Positions 58,906 through 64,000 of a stretch of 64,000 nt of DNA are shown here, one piece after another (the first letter of the stretch is position 1; every line of letters begins with the position of its first letter). The notes under the pieces are model-generated. The model worked only from the letters and a program-made list of their open reading frames with translations. It was not told the origin of the DNA and did no database searches. The DNA is from Delphinus delphis. Lineage: Eukaryota; Chordata; Mammalia; Artiodactyla; Delphinidae. The stretch spans positions 57,534,080 to 57,598,079 of the forward strand of contig NC_082694.2 of assembly GCF_949987515.2 (NCBI RefSeq), given 5' to 3'. The position numbers and the translations under genes were made by a program.

Positions 58906-60124
58906 GGAACAGAAGGGACTGGATGGTTAATCTTTCCATGACACATAGCTTAAAACTGTATCACTTTTAATTGAGACTGTATCTTATGACCGATAAGAAT
59001 TTTATAAATATAGCAGTTTAGGGGATTTTTGAGATGGTTCTGCTCAGCCCCATATAAATACTAGTTCCATGAGCTTTCCTTCCTACCCATGCCATCCTGA
59101 ACCTTGCAAGTGTAGAGGAAACTTCTCCTACTTTTAATGGGTACTGTAAATGTGCTAAGCCATTGAAAAGAGACTTTGCTCACAAGGGATATTTTGGATT
59201 AGAGATATTGAAATCTTGAAACACACAGAATTGCGTATCTGTTGAAAGACCAGTGGGTGATGGGGGTAGGGGGTGTTGTTTGTAGGCAGCTTGCCTTGAA
59301 CAGCAAGGAAAGGAACACGCATGGGGCTCCAAGCTCTAATGATCTGGATCTAATCTTCCCATGATGGGCCACACCAGTTCTTCTTACTACTTAGCTCAGC
59401 CCACACTAATCCAGTCTGTGGGAACAGAACATTTTAGGTCTTCATCTAGGCTATTTTCTTATTTATACCACTGTAGGAAGGGGTGTACAGCATACCGCCA
59501 CCAGAGGGCAGGAGAGAGCCAGGAGCAGTTGCAGAGGTGGCTTGACAAAACGACACACTTGGTGCAGAAGAATCTGTGGCCAGCTATCTCACCCCTGAGC
59601 CAGACTCCCACTTAATTGGAGAAAAGAAAAATATTTAAAAGAGGTTTAGGATGCAGTCCTCAGGTGTATCATGATACTAAGATACCAAACAGGATAAGCA
59701 ACACAGAAAAAGGGAAATAAATGCTTAGGAATCAGACACATGTTGATCTGTTCAACATCTGATGAATACCTACAATACACTGTACTCAGCTAGACTTTGT
59801 AAAGTGGAAAGATATAATAAAGTACAAGGAAGGAAATCGGCATAATAAGAATATTTAAGGCAAATCCTTATGGATGTAAAGACATGGTCTCTATGTAATT
59901 TTAGACCTAACTTGGACAGGGTAGAGGTTTAGGCTTTTTGGAAAGGTATTACTCAAAATGATAATACTTAACAAAAAATAAGAAAGAGAGAAAGCATGAG
60001 AACTAAGTGGAAATGAGTAAAGTATAATAGAACATAAAGAAAGGGAATGTTATCAAGAAGCATACCTGAATTCACTTCATAAAATGCAACCAAGACATAG
60101 GAAGGAGAGTAAGGACATTAAACA
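58906..60124. other. Unassigned DNA with CTCF motif
   Basis: No gene. An 84-codon frame (59361-59615) spans the CTCF motif and has no domain. The CTCF site is listed separately. Confidence 0.4.
59498..59511 (+). promoter_or_regulatory. Predicted CTCF binding site
   Basis: ccaccagagggcag matches every position of the CTCF core consensus CCASYAGRKGGCRS. It lies in non-repetitive-looking DNA, not in a SINE. Oriented on the plus strand. Occupancy cannot be judged from sequence alone. Confidence 0.6.
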
Positions 60125-60345
60125 AATAAATAAGAAACACATATACACTACTATATATAAAACAGATAACTAATAAAGACCTACTATATAGTGCAGGGAA
60201 CTCTACTCAATACTCTGTAATGACCTATATGGGAAAAGAATCTAAAAAAGAGTGGATATATGTATAGGTATAACTGATACATGTTGCTGTATAGCAGAAA
60301 CTAACACAACGTTGTAAATCAACTATACTCTAATAAGTATTAAAA
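60125..60345 (+). mobile_element. LINE-1 3' end
   Basis: Short forward L1 tail: taataaagacctactatata, gtgcagggaactctactcaa, gtaatgacctatatgggaaa, gcagaaactaacacaacgtt, gtaaatcaactatac. No clear target-site duplication. Confidence 0.88.
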
Positions 60346-60534
60346 AACTTCTGGGTTTATCCATAACATTATTGGTAACCTTCCATAAAACTGAATCAGT
60401 ATATTGGAGAGGGCAAAGCAAGAGTGTTTCTCTTTGTAAGTTGAAAGTGGGAGGAAAGGAAATGAAAGTGACAGATGAAAACTACTCTTTGGCAAGTTTG
60501 AAATTAAAAGGAAGGAGAGAAATCAGATTGCAGA
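60346..60534. other. Unassigned DNA
   Basis: Short gap, nothing recognised. Confidence 0.4.
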
Positions 60535-60860
60535 GGGGGTAACATTTTTAGAAGGGAAAGAGAAAATTTGTGAAACTTGGATCCCGTCATTGGTAAAATG
60601 TGTGTTAAACACTTCAAAAGATCCAACTTGAATTTGTTTTAGAAAAAGAAAAAAATTGCCAAAACCGAGCAGAAATACAAACAGAACTCTTTGTGTTTGG
60701 AGTGTGGGGGAGGAAAAATAATTTCCCCTCCACTCTTCTACGTTCTTGGCTGAGATCCCCCTGTAACAAAAGACAGATTAACAGGAGAAAAACAGAAGTT
60801 TAATAACATATATACCTCCTGTATACATGGGAGAAACCCAAGAAAACTGAGTAACTGCCC
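60535..60860 (+). repeat. 325-bp direct repeat, copy B
   Basis: Second copy of the sequence at 58011-58334, in the same orientation, 2.5 kb downstream. Differences are mainly single bases plus a small indel at cgaacaaaaaaaaa / agaaaaagaaaaaa. Confidence 0.95.
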
Positions 60861-61261
60861 AGAATGGTCCAAGCCACCATTTTAAATACCATCTCCAACT
60901 AAAGACAAAAGAAGATGTTGGGGGAGAGGGAGCCAGCTATGAGCAAAAGGCCAGTGAACGAAGGTAAGGTGGTTATGCAGATTTCTGTCCATTGCCTTCT
61001 CCACTGGTAACAGTTTGTAGAGATTTAAAGCCATCCTGCCCTTCCTGGTACAGAGAGGGAGACACACTTATAAATGCAGACCTCCCTGATAAATGTAAAT
61101 GTCTCTTGCAAAAGGGTACCTTCTAGTCAGCTTTCAGAGCATTTCCTATGTCTACTGTTTCTTAAAACTAATCAGCCTAAAATAATCTGTATGCCCAAAA
61201 GGCATATTTTGGGGTCGCAAATGCTGCTTTCCTTTAGGAGCCCTAAATAACACTTTGGAAA
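60861..61261 (+). repeat. Probable continuation of copy B's parent repeat
   Basis: Sequence after copy B (aagccaccattttaaatacc, ggagagggagccagctatga, ccatcctgcccttcctggta, ggcatattttggggtcgcaa, ttaggagccctaaataac) reads like a longer interspersed, possibly LTR-type, repeat of which copies A and B are the first part. I cannot name the family. Confidence 0.4.
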
Positions 61262-61544
61262 CCCGTGCTTAAAGCATTCTCATAGAATCATATTATAATG
61301 AAGAGCTCATAGTACTTTCAGTATTTAACTGGACAGAATCCAGAATGGCTTACATTATACAGAGTTCCAGGTTGTTTTAGTTTATGGTTATGACAAAAGT
61401 TTCACGTACTAATTGTGTTTGGTGAGTTGGATGGAGCCCAAGTAAAAAATGTGTTCCTAGAGTGCATTGGGTTCATTTCATTAGGCTGCTAGGAGATCCT
61501 GTACTAATGATATATTGCATTTATATACAAGTGTTTCCTCCACA

Positions 61545-61710
61545 GAGCTCTAAGCACTATCTCTTTCCTTGAAAATTCTGCATACTTATTAACTCCTGCA
61601 ATACCCTTGAGGAGGGAAGTTGGCAGATATTATTTTCTTTTTTTCTGGCAAAGGTACAAAGAGGCAATGTAATGTGTTTATAGAGACACAGCAGGACAGT
61701 AATTGATTAG
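61545..61710 (-). repeat. MIR SINE
   Basis: Reverse MIR: gagctctaagcactatctct, ttaactcctgcaataccctt, gaggagggaagttggcagat, aaaggtacaaagaggcaatg, agacacagcaggacagta. Good order, moderate divergence. Confidence 0.65.
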
Positions 61711-62363
61711 CTTAACCTGTGTTTGTGAGACATAATTTATCAGCGTACCTAGTGTCTAAAGAAAGCATGATCACTTTAGCCTGAAGAACTACCATATCTA
61801 CTGACGGTGTGGTAAGCTATGGGGGAAAAAAGATTATGTACTCATGACTTTATAGTACAAGTCTACATCACAGGAAAAATCTGCTTATGAATCTATACTG
61901 ATCAAATAAGGAGTAAAAAACTGGAGTATTTAAGCAAGCACCATAATACACCAATTTCCATGCACATCTCTGCAAGACTTTGTAAACAGATATAATAAAA
62001 GTCTAGAGAAGGCTTTGAACAAAGAACTGGCATGAAAAAGAATATCTGAGACAAATTCTCATGGACGTGAAGACCTGGCTATAAGTAATTTTAGTCCTCA
62101 TTTGGACTGGGTAGAAGGGTGGGCCTTCTAACATTCTAACTGGGCTAATGCCTGCTGGTGGGTGGAGCCAGGTCCACACGTTATTAAGCTAAAGGGAGGA
62201 TTCCAAAATGGCGCTTGCCTGCACCAGTGTCCACGTGGTAGAACAAGTTCCCCCAAATGCCTGCCGCCTGTGTCTATGTTCCCAAGCTGAGCCCCCATTG
62301 CCTCCTGCCTCTTTGGGAGGCTTTGCAAGATCAGCAAATGGGTCTGACCCAGGCTCTTTTCTT
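61711..62363. other. Unassigned DNA
   Basis: No gene. 62195-62350 is GC-richer, with two opposed chance frames. Confidence 0.4.
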
Positions 62364-62388
62364 TCACTTCATTATTATTATTATTATT
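62364..62388. repeat. (ATT)n short tandem repeat
   Basis: About seven ATT units at the 3' end of the following reversed L1; probably grown from its A-tail. Confidence 0.85.
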
Positions 62389-62743
62389 AATATAATTTTA
62401 AAGGTTACTTTCCATTTATGGTTATTACAAAATATTGGCTATATTCCCCACATTGTACAATACATCCTTCAGCCTATCTTACACCCAATAGTCTGTACCT
62501 CCCACTCCCCCACCCCTACATGGCCCCTCCTTTCCCTCTCCGATAACCACTAGTTTGTTCTCTATCTCTATGAGTCTGCTTCTTTTTTGTTATATTCACC
62601 AGTTTGTTGCATTTTTAGATTCCACAAATGATATCGCACAGTAGTTTTCTTTCTCTTTCTGACTTATTTCACTTAGCATAATGCCCTCCAAGTCCATCCA
62701 TGTTGCTGCAAATGGAAAAATTCATTTTTTATGGCTGAACAGT

Positions 62744-62751
<8 letters not shown>

Positions 62752-62793
<42 letters not shown>
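62752..62793. repeat. (TG)n microsatellite inside L1
   Basis: About 20 TG units in place of the L1 sequence that elsewhere in the window reads ccattgtatatatgtgccac. The microsatellite arose within the element. Confidence 0.95.
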
Positions 62794-62794
<1 letters not shown>

Positions 62795-62918
62795 CACATC
62801 TTCTTTATCAATTCATCTGTTGATAGACACTTAGGCTGCTTCCATATCTTGTCAATTGTAAATAATGGTGCTATGAACATTGGGATGCATGTACCTTTTC
62901 AATTTAGTAGCTTTTTTT

Positions 62919-63118
62919 TTTTTTTGCGGTATGCGGGGCCTCTCACTGTTGTGGGCTCTCCTGTTGAGGAGCACAGGCTCCGGACGTGCAGGCTCAGCGG
63001 ACATGGCTCACGGGCCCAGCCACTCCGCAGCATGTGGGATCTTCCCGGACCGGGGCACGAACCAGCATCCCCTGCATCGGCAGGTGGACTCTCAACCACT
63101 GCGCCACCAGGGAAGCCC
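62919..63118 (-). mobile_element. CHR-type SINE, short form, nested in L1
   Basis: Reverse copy: T-tail, gcggtatgcggggcctctca, ctccggacgtgcaggctcag, ccaccagggaagccc. A 14-bp duplication, tagtagcttttttt, lies at 62905-62918 and 63119-63132. The L1 reads continuously across the SINE (aatttagtagc / ttttttttggatgtatactc), so the SINE is the later insertion. Confidence 0.94.
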
Positions 63119-63444
63119 TAGTAGCTTTTTTTTGGATGTATACTCAGGAGTGGAATTGCTGGGTCATATGGCAGTTCCATTTTCAGTTTTTTGAGAAACC
63201 TCCATATAGTTTTCCACAGTGGCTGCACCAATTTACATCCCCACCGACAGTGTATGAGGGTTCCCTTTACTCCACATCCTTGCCAACATGTGTTATTTGT
63301 GTTCTTTTTGATGATAGCCATTCCGACAGGTGTGAGGTGATATTTCATTGTGCTTTTGATTTGCACTTCCCTGATGATTAGCAATGTTGAGCATCTTTTC
63401 CTATGCCTGTTGGCCATCTGCATTTCCTCTTTGGAAAAATGTCT

Positions 63445-63915
63445 GCCCTGGGTCCTGGAGTGTGTGAGATTTTGTGTGTGCCCTTTAAGAGAGGCATCTC
63501 CGTTTCCTACAGCCCTCTGGCTCTCCCGAAATCAAGCACTGTTGGTCTTCAAAGCCAAACATTCTGGGGGTTCTTCTTCCTAGTGCAGGATTCCTGGGCT
63601 GGGGAGCCCAACGTGGGACTTGGAACCCTTCGCTCCTTGGGGAGAACCTCAGCAATTGTGATTATCCTCCCATTTGTGGGTCACCTGCCTGGGGTGTGGG
63701 TCATCCACCTGGGGTGTGGGTCTTTATTATGCTGCATCTCCGCCCTTCCTACCCAATTTGTTGTGGTTCTTTCTCCATATCTTTAGTTGTAGAAGATCTT
63801 TTCTGCTAGTCTTCAGGTCATTCTCATCTATAGTTGCTCTGAAAAACGTTGTAATCTTGTTGTGCCATGGGAGGACGTGAGTTCAGGGTCTTCCTACTCT
63901 GCCATCTTCCCTGTA
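63445..63915 (-). promoter_or_regulatory. L1 5' UTR / promoter remnant (antisense)
   Basis: GC-richer block whose reverse complement starts gggaagatggcagagtagga, continues gaccctgaactcacgtcctc and ends ctcacacactccaggaccca. L1 5' UTRs carry an internal RNA polymerase II promoter and commonly begin with a gccaagatggc-like YY1-type motif, visible here as gaagatggc. Family assignment is from memory. An LTR is the alternative, but its position at the element's far end favours L1. Confidence 0.65.
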
Positions 63916-64000
63916 GTGATAATTCATTAACTTTTCTCTTAAAATCAACTTTCCATATTTTGACCATTTTATCATTATTATTCTAGATAAATCTACCCAT
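63916..64000. other. Window end, unassigned
   Basis: Flank of the internally deleted L1; nothing recognised. Confidence 0.4.

Larger units (their letters stand above)
62389..63915 (-). mobile_element. LINE-1 with internal deletion: 5' UTR fused to ORF2 C-terminus
   Basis: Reversed L1 keeping both ends. 62389-62640 is 3' UTR. ORF2 C-terminal coding runs to 63444, interrupted by a (TG)n and a CHR SINE; the frame at 63118-63423 reads [20 protein letters not shown] and [13 protein letters not shown]. At 63445 it switches to what I recognise as L1 5' UTR in antisense (gccctgggtcctggagtgtg ... ggtcttcctactctgccatc), ending near 63915 at the expected transcription start (sense: gggaagatggcagagtagg). 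ORF1 and most of ORF2 are missing. Confidence 0.75.

Noticed and set aside
58011..60860. Copies A and B as the two LTRs of one provirus
   Set aside because: No TG...CA ends, no primer-binding site or internal viral genes between them, and copy A sits within a Tigger-like element while copy B continues into other sequence.

Overview
This window is nuclear DNA from a mammal, most likely a cetacean. The main evidence is six tRNA-derived SINEs of the CHR type, which open with cttccctggtggcgcagtgg-like sequence. This family is known from whales, hippos and their relatives. They sit beside fairly young artiodactyl/cetacean-type LINE-1 copies whose 3' ends read like aactaacacaacattgtaaa. I saw no BovB or Bov-tA (ruminant) and no pig-type SINE, which favours a whale or dolphin; hippo is the alternative. 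The DNA is AT-rich and looks like intergenic or deep intronic sequence.

I found no host protein-coding gene, tRNA gene or other RNA gene that I can defend. Every long open frame is either a broken L1 ORF2 or a chance frame, several of them running through a SINE or a microsatellite. The longest coding-like stretch is the 481-codon C-terminal part of an L1 ORF2 at 51422-52867 (minus strand).

Layout. 0-10 kb: old MIR, L1, HAL1 and MLT1 remnants plus one CHR SINE (2.47-2.75 kb). 10-14 kb: a HAL1-like remnant and an old L1, then unassigned sequence. 14.6-17.7 kb: an L1 insertion with an internal inversion and a 16-bp target-site duplication. 18-28 kb: mostly old unassigned DNA with MIR, L1ME, microsatellites and a 65-bp tandem duplication. 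28.7-31.5 kb: an ancient L3/CR1 element split by an old L1, then a degraded LTR-like segment. 32.9-37.4 kb: a CHR SINE, short L1 3' ends, an LTR and an L1 reverse-transcriptase fragment carrying a newly formed hairpin. 38-46 kb: MIR, hAT-like and MLT1 relics, an L1 with a probable 3' transduction, and three CHR SINEs. 46-55.5 kb: L1-rich, with a tail-to-tail/tandem L1 cluster at 50.1-53.6 kb. 56-61 kb: a Tigger-like element holding one copy of a 325-bp sequence that recurs 2.5 kb downstream, and a consensus-grade CTCF motif. 62.4-63.9 kb: an internally deleted L1 with both ends present and a CHR SINE nested inside it.

No new gene system is visible. What is notable is a set of mutational and retrotransposition structures that can be read directly from the sequence: twin priming, a template-switch hairpin, an internal L1 deletion, a 3' transduction, nested insertions and recent small duplications. 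Family names come from memory of repeat consensus sequences, not from a database search, so subfamily names and exact ends are approximate.
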